A stretch of DNA of 64,000 nt from JALZMG01 sp963844175 (GCA_963844175.1 CAWJNE010000022.1:310001-374000); one strand, 5' to 3'; numbered from the stretch's first letter, positions 32,496 through 41,198 are shown. Numbers and translations are program-made. Notes: generated from the sequence alone by a model not told the origin.

Positions 32496-34532
32496 ATGAC
32501 AGGTACATCGCGAGTCGTCCGCTCCGCCGCCGACCGGCCGTCATGGCGCACGGTCCTGTGGCGCGGACTCATCCTCACGGTCTTCACCGCGGCCGGGCTG
32601 TGGCTGCTGGCCGGCATCTTGTCGGGGTTCTCGATCGATTCGTACTGGGATGCGGTGTTGGCCGGGTTCGTCGTCGGTGTCGGCAACGCGGTGGTGTGGC
32701 CGGCGTTGGCGTTCCTCGTCGTCCCGCTGTCGGTGCTGACGCTCGGGCTGGGAGCGATCCTGCTCAATGCCTTGTTCGTGTTCTTGTTGCTCGACCTGCT
32801 GCCGGGGGTCGAGATCGACGGGTTGTGGACGGCGTTGTGGGTGGTCGTCGGCTTGGTGATCGTGACGACCATCGTCGGCGCGCTGTTCGCCATCGACGAC
32901 ACCCCGTGGCTCGACCAACGGATCGCGCGAAGCGCCCGTCGACGGTTGAAGGACGCCATCGTCACCGACGTGCCGGGGGTCGTGTTCGTTCAGCTCGACG
33001 GTGTTGCCCATGTGGTGCTCCGACGGGCGCTCCGCTCCGGCGACGTCCCGACCCTGCACCGGTGGATACGTGGCGGCAGCCATGTGTTGGTCGGCTGGGA
33101 GACCGGGTGGTCGTCGCAGACCGGTGTCAGCCAGTGCGGCATCCTCCACGGCTCGACCCTCGACATGCCGGCGTTCCGGTGGATCGACAAGGCGACCGGC
33201 GAGGTGATCGTGTCGAACCATCCGAAGTGCGCGGCGATGATCGAGAAGCAGCACTCGGACGGCAACGGTCTGCTCGCCCATCACGGATCGAGCTACGGGA
33301 ACCTGTTCTCGGGTGATGCCGAGCGGGCGGTGCTGACGATGAGCGGCGCCGGTCAGCGCAAAGAGGGCCGGACCGGTGCCGGGTACTTCGGTTACTTCTC
33401 GCGGCCGGGCCAGGCGACGAGGACGGCGCTCTCGGCGATCGTCGAGATCGGACGGGAGCGGCTGGCGGCGGGCCGGCAACGGCGGCGGGGTGTCGAGCCG
33501 CGCGTCGAGCGGGGGTGGGTGTACGCGCTGTTGCGGACGTTCACGACCGTGGTCACCCGCGACGTGTCGGTCCAGGGCGTCGTCAACGACATGTGCGAGG
33601 GGCGGGCCGCGATCTACGTCGATCTGCTCGGCTATGACGAGGTCGCCCACCACTCCGGGCCCGAACGGGACGACGCCTTGGCCGTGTTGCGCGATCTCGA
33701 CCGTCACGTGGGTCGCATCGAGCGCACCGCGACGTGGACGCCGCGGCCGTACAAGATCGTCGTCTTGTCCGATCACGGCCAGACGCAAGGCGCCACCTTC
33801 GAACAGCGCGCCGGCCAGACGCTGGCCGAGTTGGTCGCCGAGCTGTGCGGCGCAGCGGCGTCGGGAGACGGCGATGCCGAGGCAGGGCACACCGAGTCGT
33901 CGGCGTGGCTGCGCCACGCCCGCCACCAGGAAGGATCGACTGAGGCGGTTCCATCGGGCGTTCCCGTCGTGCTCGCATCGGGAAGCCTCGGTCTGATCAC
34001 GATCCCGGGCGAGGACCGTCGCCTCACCCGGGAGGAGATCGACGCCCGCTACCCGCGGTTGATCTCGGGGTTGGCGGCACATCCGGAGATCGGGTTCGTC
34101 CTCGTCCGCCAGTCGACCGGTTCATCTGTCGTGCTCGGCAGCCGCGGCAGCGTGGATCTGGCGACCGGCGACGTCGTCGGCGAGGATCCGCTGGCACCAT
34201 TCGGTCCGCGAGCACGCCAGCAGGTCGCCGAAGTCGACGGCTACTCGACGGTCGCCGACCTGATGGTCAACAGCCGCTACGACCCCGACCTCGAGGACGT
34301 CGCTGCCTTCGAGGACCAAGTCAGCTCCCACGGCGGACTCGGCGGACCCCAGACCCACGCCTTCCTGCTCTACCCCGCCGAGCTCACCGCGCCGGGCGAG
34401 CCGATCTTCACCTCACCGGCAATGCACAACGTGCTGAAGAGCTGGCTCACCGACATCGGTCACCCCACCGACGTCACCGACGGAGCGGCACCTCAGGGCG
34501 ACGAGCCGTCGACGGCAGCCGCGCCCCGGTGA
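32496..34532 (+). CDS. holin-like membrane domain fused to an alkaline-phosphatase-superfamily phosphodiesterase
   Basis: The 678-residue protein has two parts. Residues about 20-135 are a four-helix DUF360/holin-like domain similar to the stand-alone protein at 22688. Residues about 150-640 are a type I phosphodiesterase/nucleotide pyrophosphatase-like domain with VFVQLDGVAHVV, GWSSQTGVSQCGILHGST (metal Thr/Ser site) and VVLSDHGQTQGATFEQR (Asp-His metal pair). An HGG-type motif appears in QVSSHGGLGGPQ. The catalytic domain may face either side of the membrane. It overlaps the convergent DUF4235 gene by about 40 nt. Confidence 0.82.
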   Translation: MTGTSRVVRSAADRPSWRTVLWRGLILTVFTAAGLWLLAGILSGFSIDSYWDAVLAGFVVGVGNAVVWPALAFLVVPLSVLTLGLGAILLNALFVFLLLDLLPGVEIDGLWTALWVVVGLVIVTTIVGALFAIDDTPWLDQRIARSARRRLKDAIVTDVPGVVFVQLDGVAHVVLRRALRSGDVPTLHRWIRGGSHVLVGWETGWSSQTGVSQCGILHGSTLDMPAFRWIDKATGEVIVSNHPKCAAMIEKQHSDGNGLLAHHGSSYGNLFSGDAERAVLTMSGAGQRKEGRTGAGYFGYFSRPGQATRTALSAIVEIGRERLAAGRQRRRGVEPRVERGWVYALLRTFTTVVTRDVSVQGVVNDMCEGRAAIYVDLLGYDEVAHHSGPERDDALAVLRDLDRHVGRIERTATWTPRPYKIVVLSDHGQTQGATFEQRAGQTLAELVAELCGAAASGDGDAEAGHTESSAWLRHARHQEGSTEAVPSGVPVVLASGSLGLITIPGEDRRLTREEIDARYPRLISGLAAHPEIGFVLVRQSTGSSVVLGSRGSVDLATGDVVGEDPLAPFGPRARQQVAEVDGYSTVADLMVNSRYDPDLEDVAAFEDQVSSHGGLGGPQTHAFLLYPAELTAPGEPIFTSPAMHNVLKSWLTDIGHPTDVTDGAAPQGDEPSTAAAPR

Positions 34533-34828
34533 TCGCTCGCTCGCTGCTCGACGCCGGGGGGAGGGGTGCCGGTGGCCACCTCCCAGCCGATCGCGGCGAC
34601 GCGGGCGCTCACCACCTTGGCGACGCCGAGACCGACTCCCGCTGCAGCCGCCCACACCACGACGTCGGGCCACGAGAACTCGGCACTGGTGGGGTCGAAC
34701 ACCGCAGCGGGTGCTTTGTCCCTGCGGACCACCCGGAACGCGGCCCGGATGAGCTTCTTCGCGATCAACGCGCCCAAGATGGCGGTGATCGTCGACTGCA
34801 GCTTCCAAAGCCTCGTGCGGCCGATCAT
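34493..34828 (-). CDS. DUF4235 membrane protein
   Basis: This 111-residue protein follows the DUF4235 plan: a first helix with KLQSTITAILGALIAKKLIR, a short loop (DPTSAEFSWPDVVVW), and a second helix AAAAGVGLGVAKVVSARVAA. The family consists of small actinobacterial membrane proteins of unknown role. ATG 34828 is preferred over an upstream start because the family begins there. The C-terminal 30 residues overlap the convergent phosphodiesterase gene. Confidence 0.68.
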   Translation of the reverse strand: MIGRTRLWKLQSTITAILGALIAKKLIRAAFRVVRRDKAPAAVFDPTSAEFSWPDVVVWAAAAGVGLGVAKVVSARVAAIGWEVATGTPPPGVEQRASDHRGAAAVDGSSP

Positions 34829-35051
34829 CTCGGGCACGCGTCCCAGGTTCACATCGAGAACGTAACAGTGGCGGCCGTTGCGGACTGCCGAGGCGCCGAT
34901 CGGTGGCACCGCGACCTCACGCACGGGCCGATCGTGATTGAGGTCCCGTCATCGAGCCACCTTGGGAATCTCGGCACCACCAGCGATCCGGCTGCTGGCG
35001 TTCGGCGGTGCCCGCACGGGTACCGATCGCGCCACGAATGCGGCGCCGGCG

Positions 35052-35942
35052 CTACCGGCGGCGTCGACCCGAGGTGCGCAACGCCGCGCCTCGCGCCCAG
35101 AGCAGCGCCGACCCGCCACCGATGACGAGCACGATCCCCAGCAGTGCCGCCACCACGGCGGTGTCGGTCCCGGAGTTGGCGAGCTCGTCGTCTGGCACCG
35201 CCGGTCCGGGCATTTCCTCGCCCGGTTCGGGCGTTTCCTCGCCCAGTTCCGGAAGCTTGTCGCAGATCGTCTGCGCGAACTCGGCCGTGCCGAACGTGTT
35301 GCCGATCGTGATGATGATGTTCAAGCCAGCGGACGCATCCTGCGCGGCGGCGGCGAAGACGCTGGCCTGGACGTCGACGGAGTAGGTCTGGCCTGCGGCG
35401 TCGGTGATGGTGGTGGATCCGGTGGTGCCCTGCCCGGCGAAGAGGTCGACGGGCGCACCATCGCCGATGCGCAGCCCGATCGCCTGCACAGCGGAGGTGT
35501 TGACGACGTCGCCGAACGGACAGGTGGCGTTGGAGCCGACCGACGTTGCGCTCACCACGGTCTCGCCGAGGAGGGTCAGCTCGAGGCCGTCCAGCGTGAT
35601 GTTCGACTCGACCTCGGTGGCGGTCCGGTCGACGGTGATGGTTCCCCCGGTGGCGACGGCGGAGGAGTTCGGCGCGCCTGCGTCGGAGAGCTGGAAGGTC
35701 CCGGGGAAAGTCTGCGATCCGATGCTCGATTGGGCGCCCTGCAGCGGCGTGTCGACGAGCAAACTGATGTCCGGGGTGGTGAAGACCAGGTCGACGCTTG
35801 CAGCCCGAGCGAGGGCGCTCCCGATGGGCGTGCCGGCAGACGCCGATTGGGTCAGTGCGAGCAGCGCGGCGAGCGCTCCCGCCGACGCCGACCAACGAAC
35901 CCGCTGTCGTCGGCGCGTTCGGTTTGTGATGGCATCGTCCAC
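35052..35942 (-). CDS. secreted anchor-type protein, array copy 1
   Basis: This is the last and clearest-ended unit of a six-copy tandem array (296 residues). GTG 35942 follows GGAGG by 8 nt and aligns with the starts of the other copies. The layout is a basic N terminus, signal peptide (ALAALLALTQSASAG), a beta-rich domain with one Cys in NATCPFGD and one in AQTICDKL (likely a disulfide), a Pro/Glu stalk (TPEPGEEMPGPAVPDDE), then LANSG, a hydrophobic helix and an Arg-rich tail. That ending resembles sortase sorting signals of the LAxTG type with Ser instead of Thr. The protein is presumably on the cell surface. The function is unknown. Confidence 0.75.
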   Translation of the reverse strand: MDDAITNRTRRRQRVRWSASAGALAALLALTQSASAGTPIGSALARAASVDLVFTTPDISLLVDTPLQGAQSSIGSQTFPGTFQLSDAGAPNSSAVATGGTITVDRTATEVESNITLDGLELTLLGETVVSATSVGSNATCPFGDVVNTSAVQAIGLRIGDGAPVDLFAGQGTTGSTTITDAAGQTYSVDVQASVFAAAAQDASAGLNIIITIGNTFGTAEFAQTICDKLPELGEETPEPGEEMPGPAVPDDELANSGTDTAVVAALLGIVLVIGGGSALLWARGAALRTSGRRRR

Positions 35943-35989
35943 GTGTCGGCCTCCAGTGCGGCTCGGGCGGCGGGATCCTGGCACATCGC

Positions 35990-36859
35990 TCATTGCCGAT
36001 CGGCCCGTCGTGATCGCGGGCCGTGCGCCCAGAGGAGCACCGATCCTCCACTGACGACGAGCACGACCCCGAGCAGTGCCGCCACGACGGCGGTGTCGGT
36101 GCCCGAGTCGGCCAGCCCGCCGCCTGGATCCATCGGTCCGGGCGCCTCAGGACCTCCACCCGGCTGCTCGCAAATTGCGATCGCCAGCGAGGCGCTCGCC
36201 GGCGCCTCGTCGCCGATCGTGACCTCGAGGCGCAGACCACGTGCCTCGCCGGACGAGGCGTCGCTTTCGGCGAAGACGCTGGCGACGAGCTCGACCGGGT
36301 AGGTCTGGCCCTGTTCGTCGGTGACGGTGATCGATCCGCTGACGGACTGGCCGGAGGAGACGTCGACGGGCGCAGCATCGCCGAGGCGCACCCCACTCGC
36401 TTGCGCTTCGGTGGTCACCGCCGATTCGCCGGCCGGGCAGGTTGCGGCGCCGACGATGCTCGTCACGCTCGCCACGGTCTCGCCGAACAGGGTCAGCTGC
36501 AGGCCGTCCACGGAGGAGGTCGCCTCGACCCCGGACGGGGTGCGGGCGACGGCGACCGACGTGCTGGTGGCGACGAGCGAAGAGCTCGACGCGACGTCCT
36601 CGAGATCGAGGCTGCCCGGGACGGTCTGGCTCCCGGTGTTCGGGCCGACGGCGAGCGACGTCGTGCTGCCGGCCACGTTGATGGGCGGGTCGGTGTTGAA
36701 CACCAGCGCGACGCCCGCCGCCTGCGCGGTCGCCGAGCCCCCGGTCGTGCCGGCGGACGCCGACTGGGCGAGTGACAGCACGCCGGCGACGACCGCCGCT
36801 GACATCGATCGGCGGAGCCATCGCGGTGGGCGGCTCCGATGCGGGCGGCGATCGACCAC
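35990..36859 (-). CDS. secreted anchor-type protein, array copy 2
   Basis: This intact 289-residue copy starts at GTG 36859, which follows an AGAAGG site and aligns with the ATG of copy 6. Signal peptide: MSAAVVAGVLSLAQSASAG. The mature domain contains GSQTVPGSLDLEDV, VEATSSVDGLQLTLFGETV, ATCPAGES and GDAAPVDVSSGQSVSGSITV, and ends with AIAICEQPGG. The stalk is short and Pro/Gly-rich, then LADSGTDTAVVAALLGVVLV and the tail PRSRRADRQ. The two Cys positions match the other copies. A 47-nt gap separates it from copy 3. Confidence 0.75.
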   Translation of the reverse strand: MVDRRPHRSRPPRWLRRSMSAAVVAGVLSLAQSASAGTTGGSATAQAAGVALVFNTDPPINVAGSTTSLAVGPNTGSQTVPGSLDLEDVASSSSLVATSTSVAVARTPSGVEATSSVDGLQLTLFGETVASVTSIVGAATCPAGESAVTTEAQASGVRLGDAAPVDVSSGQSVSGSITVTDEQGQTYPVELVASVFAESDASSGEARGLRLEVTIGDEAPASASLAIAICEQPGGGPEAPGPMDPGGGLADSGTDTAVVAALLGVVLVVSGGSVLLWAHGPRSRRADRQ

Positions 36860-36906
36860 GTGCTGACCTTCTGTGCGTCCCGGTCGACGGGATCCTGGCA
36901 CGTCGG

Positions 36907-37776
36907 TCACTGCGGATCGGTCCGTCGTGATCGCTGGCCGTGCGCCCAGAGGAGCACCGATCCGCCCCCGGCGAGGAGCACGATCCCGAGCAGTGCCGCG
37001 ACGACGGCGGTTTCGGTGCCGGAGTTGGCCAGCCCGTCGCCGGGCCCCTCGGGTCCGGGCGCTTCAGTGCCTGACCCGCCTTGCGGCCGCGTGCATCTGG
37101 CAATCGCCAATTGGGCGGTCGCCGACTGGTTGTCGATGATGACCGTGAGCCGCAACACGCTCTCGCCGGACGAGCTGGCGCTGTCGACGAAGAGGCTGGC
37201 TTCGAGGTCGACGCCGATCGCCTGGCCCGCTTCGTCAGTGATGGTGGTCGCTCCGCGAGCGGTCTGGCCCCCGGACAGGTCGACGGGTGCGGCGTCCCCG
37301 AGCGTCAACGCGTTCACCTGCGCTTGGGCGCCGACTGCCGACGCGCCGGCCGGGCAGTTGGCGCTCGTGGTGATCGTCGTTGCGGCGGCAACCATCGTGC
37401 CGCTCAGGGTCAGCTGCAAGCCATCGACCGTGGCGGTCGCCTCGACCCCGGCGGCGGTGCGGGCGACGGAAACGGACGTGCTGGTCGCGACGAGTGAGGA
37501 GCCGGAGCCGGCGTCCGTCACATCGAGGGTCCCCGGGACGGTCTGCTCACCGGCGGTCGGTCCGACGTTGAGCGGCGTGGTCCGGTCGACCAGCTCGATG
37601 CCCACGCCGTCGAAGATCAAGACGACGAGCGCGGGCTGGGCGGTTGCCGAGCCGCCCGTGGGAACGCCGGCGGACGCGGATTGGGCGAGCGGCAGCACGG
37701 TGGCGAGCACCCCCACGGGGATCAACCAGCGCCGCCGTCGTTCCGAGCGGGTTCTCTGCGGGCGGCGATGGACCAC
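36907..37776 (-). CDS. secreted anchor-type protein, array copy 3
   Basis: This intact 289-residue copy has the same length as copy 2. GTG 37776 follows GGAGG by 8 nt. Signal peptide: RRWLIPVGVLATVLPLAQSASAG. The mature part has GEQTVPGTLDVTDAGSGSS, VDGLQLTLSGTMVAAATTI, SANCPAGAS and GDAAPVDLSGGQTARGATTI, ending AIARCTRPQG. It closes with LANSGTETAVVAALLGIVLL and QRSRRTDPQ. The frame is open upstream into copy 4, which produces a longer apparent ORF without meaning. Confidence 0.75.
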   Translation of the reverse strand: MVHRRPQRTRSERRRRWLIPVGVLATVLPLAQSASAGVPTGGSATAQPALVVLIFDGVGIELVDRTTPLNVGPTAGEQTVPGTLDVTDAGSGSSLVATSTSVSVARTAAGVEATATVDGLQLTLSGTMVAAATTITTSANCPAGASAVGAQAQVNALTLGDAAPVDLSGGQTARGATTITDEAGQAIGVDLEASLFVDSASSSGESVLRLTVIIDNQSATAQLAIARCTRPQGGSGTEAPGPEGPGDGLANSGTETAVVAALLGIVLLAGGGSVLLWAHGQRSRRTDPQ

Positions 37777-37823
37777 GTGCTGACCTCCTGAGCGGCTCGG
37801 GCGGCGGGATCCTGCCACAGGGG

Positions 37824-38680
37824 TCAGCGAGGATCGGTCCGTCGGGATCGCCCGCTCCGGGCCCACGCCAGCGCCGATCCTCCACCGGCGAGGAGCACGA
37901 CCCCGAGCAGTGCCGCCGCCACGGCGGTGTCGGTGCCCGAGTCGGCCAGCCCATCGTCGGGTGTCCATCGGTCCGGGCGTCTCCGGTCCGGGTGTGTCTT
38001 GCGGCCGCTCGCACCGAGCGGTCGCCAGGGTGACGGTCCCCAGCTCGACGCCGTCGATCAAGACGGTGAGCCGCAAGCCCGTCGCGTCGGCGAACTCGGT
38101 CCCGACCACGTCGCCGATGGCGTCGGCGGTCAGGTCGACGACGGAGGTCGCGCCGCCTTGTCCGTCGATGGTGATCGACCCGCTCGAGGACTGCCCGGCA
38201 GACAGGTCGACGGGCGCGGCTCCCGAGACGCCAGGCCGCTCGTCACCGCTCGGCGAGGACCGGCGATTGGCCGGCCGGGCAGTCGGCGTACGCCGACGAG
38301 GACGTCGCGCTCGCCACGGTCTGACGAGCAACGTCAGCGTAGACCGTCCACGGGAACACGACCCGAATGAAGATGCGAGTGACGACGATAGACGGATGGT
38401 GGCGACGAGCGAGAGCAAACGCGACGACAGAGATGAGGCTACCGGGAACGGTCTGGCTAAACAGAGATCGGGCCGACGAGCGAGAGACTGTGTTCACAAG
38501 ATTGAGAGAAGACGACGAACTATAACGAAGACGCTAGCCGCCTGCGCGATCGCCGAGATAACCGGTAGAAATGCCGGCGGACGACGACTAGGCGATAGAC
38601 AGCACGCCGACGACGCACCGCGAACATCGATCAGAGGAGACATCGCGATGACCGAATAAGATGCGAGTGGCGATCGACAT
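37824..38680 (-). pseudogene. array copy 4, frameshifted, N-terminal half corrupted
   Basis: The C-terminal half is recognisable: SAGQSSSGSITIDGQGGATS, TGLRLTVLIDGVELGTVTLATARC and, after a shift, LADSGTDTAVAAALLGVVLLAGG, ending at 37824. One extra C near 37964 (GTGTCCATCGG where copy 6 has GTGTCATCGG) breaks the frame; further breaks occur near 38225-38270. From about 38340 to its presumed start at 38680 the DNA still aligns with copy 2 base by base but carries dense substitutions to A on the + strand. It may be an intact gene in the real genome. Confidence 0.6.
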
Positions 38681-39110
38681 GTGCTACTTACAGAAGCGAC
38701 ACGGTCGACGAGACACTGCCACACAAACATTAAAGATCGAACCGTCGTGATCGCGGGCACGTGCGCCCAAAGAAGCACGATCCGCCAACCGCGAATAACA
38801 AGAAACCGAGCAGTGCCGCGAAAAAGGTGATAAAGGTGACGGAGTAGGAGAGACCGTCGACGGGAGTCTAGGATACGAGAATCACAAGAAGATTATAAGA
38901 AGATCCGAGAGTGTAATGAGGTAGAGTAGAATCTGAGCGATCGCCAATAGAGAAGGTAGATGAACTAGAAGTAGTCGATAGATGAACGTGAGCAGAAAGC
39001 ACGATCTCGATGGAAGAACTCGGTGCTGATAGAAGAAGAAGGATGGCGACGGAGGTCAGAACGAGGATCGACGATGGCGCCGCTTCGTCAGTAGATGGGA
39101 TAGACTCCGC
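38330..39110. other. A-flooded low-quality segment inside the array
   Basis: The + strand here aligns to the junction and flanks of copies 2 and 3, but many C, G and T positions are replaced by A, with some small indels. In 38881-38940 I count 25 A and 12 T among 60 bases; in the corresponding stretch of copy 3 (37021-37080) I count 4 A. The change runs across the copy 5/copy 4 boundary and disregards coding frame. This suggests a consensus or assembly fault rather than evolution. Confidence 0.6.
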
Positions 39111-39633
39111 TCGAGAGACTGGCCAGACGGACAGGTCGACGGGCGCGGCGTCCCCGAGCGCCAGGCCGCTCGTCTGCGCCTCGGCGAGGACCGCCGATGA
39201 GGTGGCCGCCGGGCAGTCGGCGTACGTGAATGATCGAGTTGCGTCGGCACCGTGCCGCTCAGGGTCAGCTGCAAGCCACCGACGTGGCGCTCGCCTCGAC
39301 CGCGGCGACGGTGCGGGCTGACGGAAGACGGACGTGCTGGTCGGCGACGAGTGAGGAGCGGAGCCGGCGTACGTCACATCGAGGGTCCCCGGAACGGTCT
39401 GCTCACCGGCGGTCGGTCCGACCGTTGAGCGGAGTGGTCTCGGTCGACCAAGCTCGATGCGCACGCTCGGTCGAAGATCAAGACGACGATGCGCGGGCTG
39501 AGCGGTAGCGGAGCCGCCCGTGGGAACGCCGGCGGACGCAGAGTGGGCGAGCGGCAGCACGGTGGCGAGCACCCCCACGGGGATCAACCAGCGCAGCCGT
39601 CGTTCCGAGCGGGTTCGTCTGCGGGCGGCGCAT
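38728..39633 (-). pseudogene. array copy 5, corrupted and frameshifted
   Basis: The N-terminal part is readable in pieces: RRLRWLIPVGVLATVLPLA, GVPTGGSATAQP, GEQTVPGTLDVTYAG, YADCPAATSS and LALGDAAPVDLS. It is broken by many one-base insertions relative to copy 3 (for example near 39421-39500). Its C-terminal third (38728 to about 39110) lies in the A-flooded segment and can be recognised only by nucleotide alignment. Boundaries are set by alignment to copy 3 and are approximate. Confidence 0.5.
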
Positions 39634-39696
39634 GGACCTCCTCGACGGTGCTGCACCTCCGGAGCGGCTCGGGCGGCGGGATCCTGCCACACGGGG

Positions 39697-40607
39697 TCAG
39701 CGAGGATCGGTGCCGTCGGGATCGCCCGCTCCGGACCCACGCCAGCGCCGATCCTCCACCGGCGAGGAGCACGACCCCGAGCAGTGCCGCCGCCACGGCG
39801 GTGTCGGTGCCCGAGTCGGCCAGCCCACCGTCGGGCGTCACCGGTCCGGGTGTCATCGGTCCGGGCGTCACCGGTCCGGGCGTGTCTTGCGGCCGCTCGC
39901 ACCGAGCGGTCGCCAGGGTGACGGCGCCCAGCTCGACGCCGTCGATCAAGACGGTGAGCCGCAAGCCCGTCGCTGTCGGCGAACTCGGTCCCGACCACGT
40001 CGCCGATGGCGTCGGCGGTCAGGTCGACGACGGAGGTCGCACCGCCTTGTCCGTCGATGGTGATCGACCCGCTCGAGGACTCGTCGACCGGTCACGGATG
40101 CAGGGTCGACGGGCGCGGCGCGTCCCCGGCCGTCTGGCGAAGATGGCCGCCGTCGACGGCCTCGGCGAGGACGCCGGCGAGAGGTGTGGCCGCCGGGCAG
40201 TCGGCGAACGACATGACTCGGGTCGCGCTCGCCACGGTCTGGCCGAGCAGCGTCAGTGTGAACTCCCCGATCGCCGCGCTCGCCCCGACAGCGGTGTCGG
40301 TGCGGCTGACGACGATGGACGTTGCGGCGGCGACGAGCGAGGAGTCTCCCGACGACACACCGAGGCTCCCGGGGACGGTCTGGCTGCCGATGCCCGGACC
40401 GATCTCGAGCAGCTCGGTCTCGTCGATCAAGCTGATCGCAGGCTCGGTCGAGATCAGCGTGATGTCGGCCGCCTGCACGATCGCGTCGCCGCCGGTGACA
40501 CCAGCGGACGCCGCCTGGGCAAGCGGAAGGGCGGCGAGCAGCCCCACGGGCACCGACCAACGGAGCCTTCGCGCTGAGCCGGTCGTGCGCGGTCGGCGGT
40601 CGATCAT
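39697..40607 (-). pseudogene. array copy 6 (promoter-proximal), frameshifted
   Basis: The unit starts at ATG 40607, 10 nt after GGAGG. It reads cleanly through a signal peptide (RLRWSVPVGLLAALPLAQAASAG), GIGSQTVPGSLGVSSGDSS, IGEFTLTLLGQTVASATRV and FADCPAATP, then loses frame near 40190. It resumes in another frame with LRLTVLIDGVELGAVTLATARC, a stalk of PGPVT/PGPMT repeats and LADSGTDTAVAAALLGVVLLAGG, ending at about 39697 after another indel near 39713. The small indels are probably sequence errors; otherwise it is a decayed gene. Confidence 0.58.
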
Positions 40608-40748
40608 GCGCGCCGGACCTCCGCGTCGTTGCGCTTGCCTTCCTCCCCAATCCGATCGGCCTCCGTCTCGTGGCAGCCGTCTCGGATTCCTGATGCACGG
40701 ACGATGCTGGCTGCTGGCCGAAAACGGTATCAAACCAGCTAGATCGGG

Positions 40749-40822
40749 TCGGGGAGGGGGGATTCGAACCCCCGACCTCCTGCTCCCAAAGCAGGAGCGC
40801 TACCAGGCTGCGCTACTCCCCG
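40749..40822 (-). tRNA. tRNA-Pro (anticodon TGG)
   Basis: The minus strand folds as a cloverleaf. The acceptor stem pairs CGGGGAG with CTCCCCG, the D-arm is GCGCAGCCTGGTAGCGC, the anticodon arm CCTGCTTTGGGAGCAGG carries anticodon TGG, and the T-arm contains GGGGGTTCGAATCCCCC. The discriminator is A and CCA is not encoded. It lies about 140 nt upstream of the first array gene on the same strand. Confidence 0.93.
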
Positions 40823-40910
40823 GACGGAGCGCGAAGTCTACGGCGTTGATGTGGACTCGACCGAGGTGCCTGACCGGTGCCGTGAGGTGTCGGGCTGTCG
40901 GGGATGGGCG

Positions 40911-41198
40911 TCACAGGCGGGCGGCGCGGCGGGCGGCGCGGGCGAGGCGCTTGGCGGCGCGCCCGATCGGTTCGAGGTGGCGCTGGTCGAGGTCACCGAG
41001 CTCGGCGCCGTCGGCGAAGCGCACGCGGTAGCGCTGCCAGTTGAAGCCGTTGGCCAGGATCACCTTGCCCTCGGCGCCCTCGGCCACGCCCGGCAGGTTG
41101 ACGATGGCCCGCACCTTGTCGCCGACGTGGAGGTCGAGCTGGTCCTCGTGGGGCTTGGCCAGCGAGTGCGGCTTCCAGAACTGCATCGTCGTCATCAT
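40911..41198 (-). CDS. small hypothetical protein coupled to KimA-like transporter
   Basis: This 95-residue protein contains a central beta-type stretch (LHVGDKVRAIVNLPGVAEGAEGKVILANG) reminiscent of a KOW/SH3-like barrel and a strongly basic C terminus (RAAKRLARAARRAARL). No family is recognised. Its ATG overlaps the stop of the potassium transporter gene by 4 nt (ATGA), so it is translated with it. A role as a small accessory or RNA-binding protein is conceivable but unproven. Confidence 0.6.
   Translation of the reverse strand: MMTTMQFWKPHSLAKPHEDQLDLHVGDKVRAIVNLPGVAEGAEGKVILANGFNWQRYRVRFADGAELGDLDQRHLEPIGRAAKRLARAARRAARL

Larger units (their letters stand above)
35052..40607 (-). repeat. 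tandem array of six paralogous surface-protein genes
   Basis: Six head-to-tail units on the minus strand encode related proteins. Stops of the first four lie at 35052, 35990, 36907 and 37824; the last two intervals are both exactly 917 bp, and each intergenic gap is 47 nt with a GGAGG- or AGAAGG-like ribosome site. Units 1-3 are intact, units 4-6 are disrupted. The array probably forms one transcript from upstream of 40607. Sequence quality falls sharply between about 38.3 and 40.2 kb. Confidence 0.8.

Noticed and set aside
36907..38418. A 503-codon frame covering array copies 3 and 4
   Set aside because: The upstream half is copy 4 read through a frameshift; the signal peptide and ribosome site of copy 3 at 37776 mark a separate start.
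38330..39110. Diversity-generating retroelement template, because the copy is rich in A at variable positions
   Set aside because: The intact copies agree with each other at these positions instead of being randomised, the segment is several times longer than a usual template repeat, and no reverse transcriptase gene is present.
39830..39890. Short CCGGTCCGGGYGTCA-type repeats as CRISPR or minisatellite
   Set aside because: They encode the PGPVT/PGPMT stalk of array copy 6 and are too few and too close for CRISPR.
40600..40830. Integration site at tRNA-Pro with the array as a genomic island
   Set aside because: No integrase, no direct repeat of the tRNA 3' end and no island boundary were seen.
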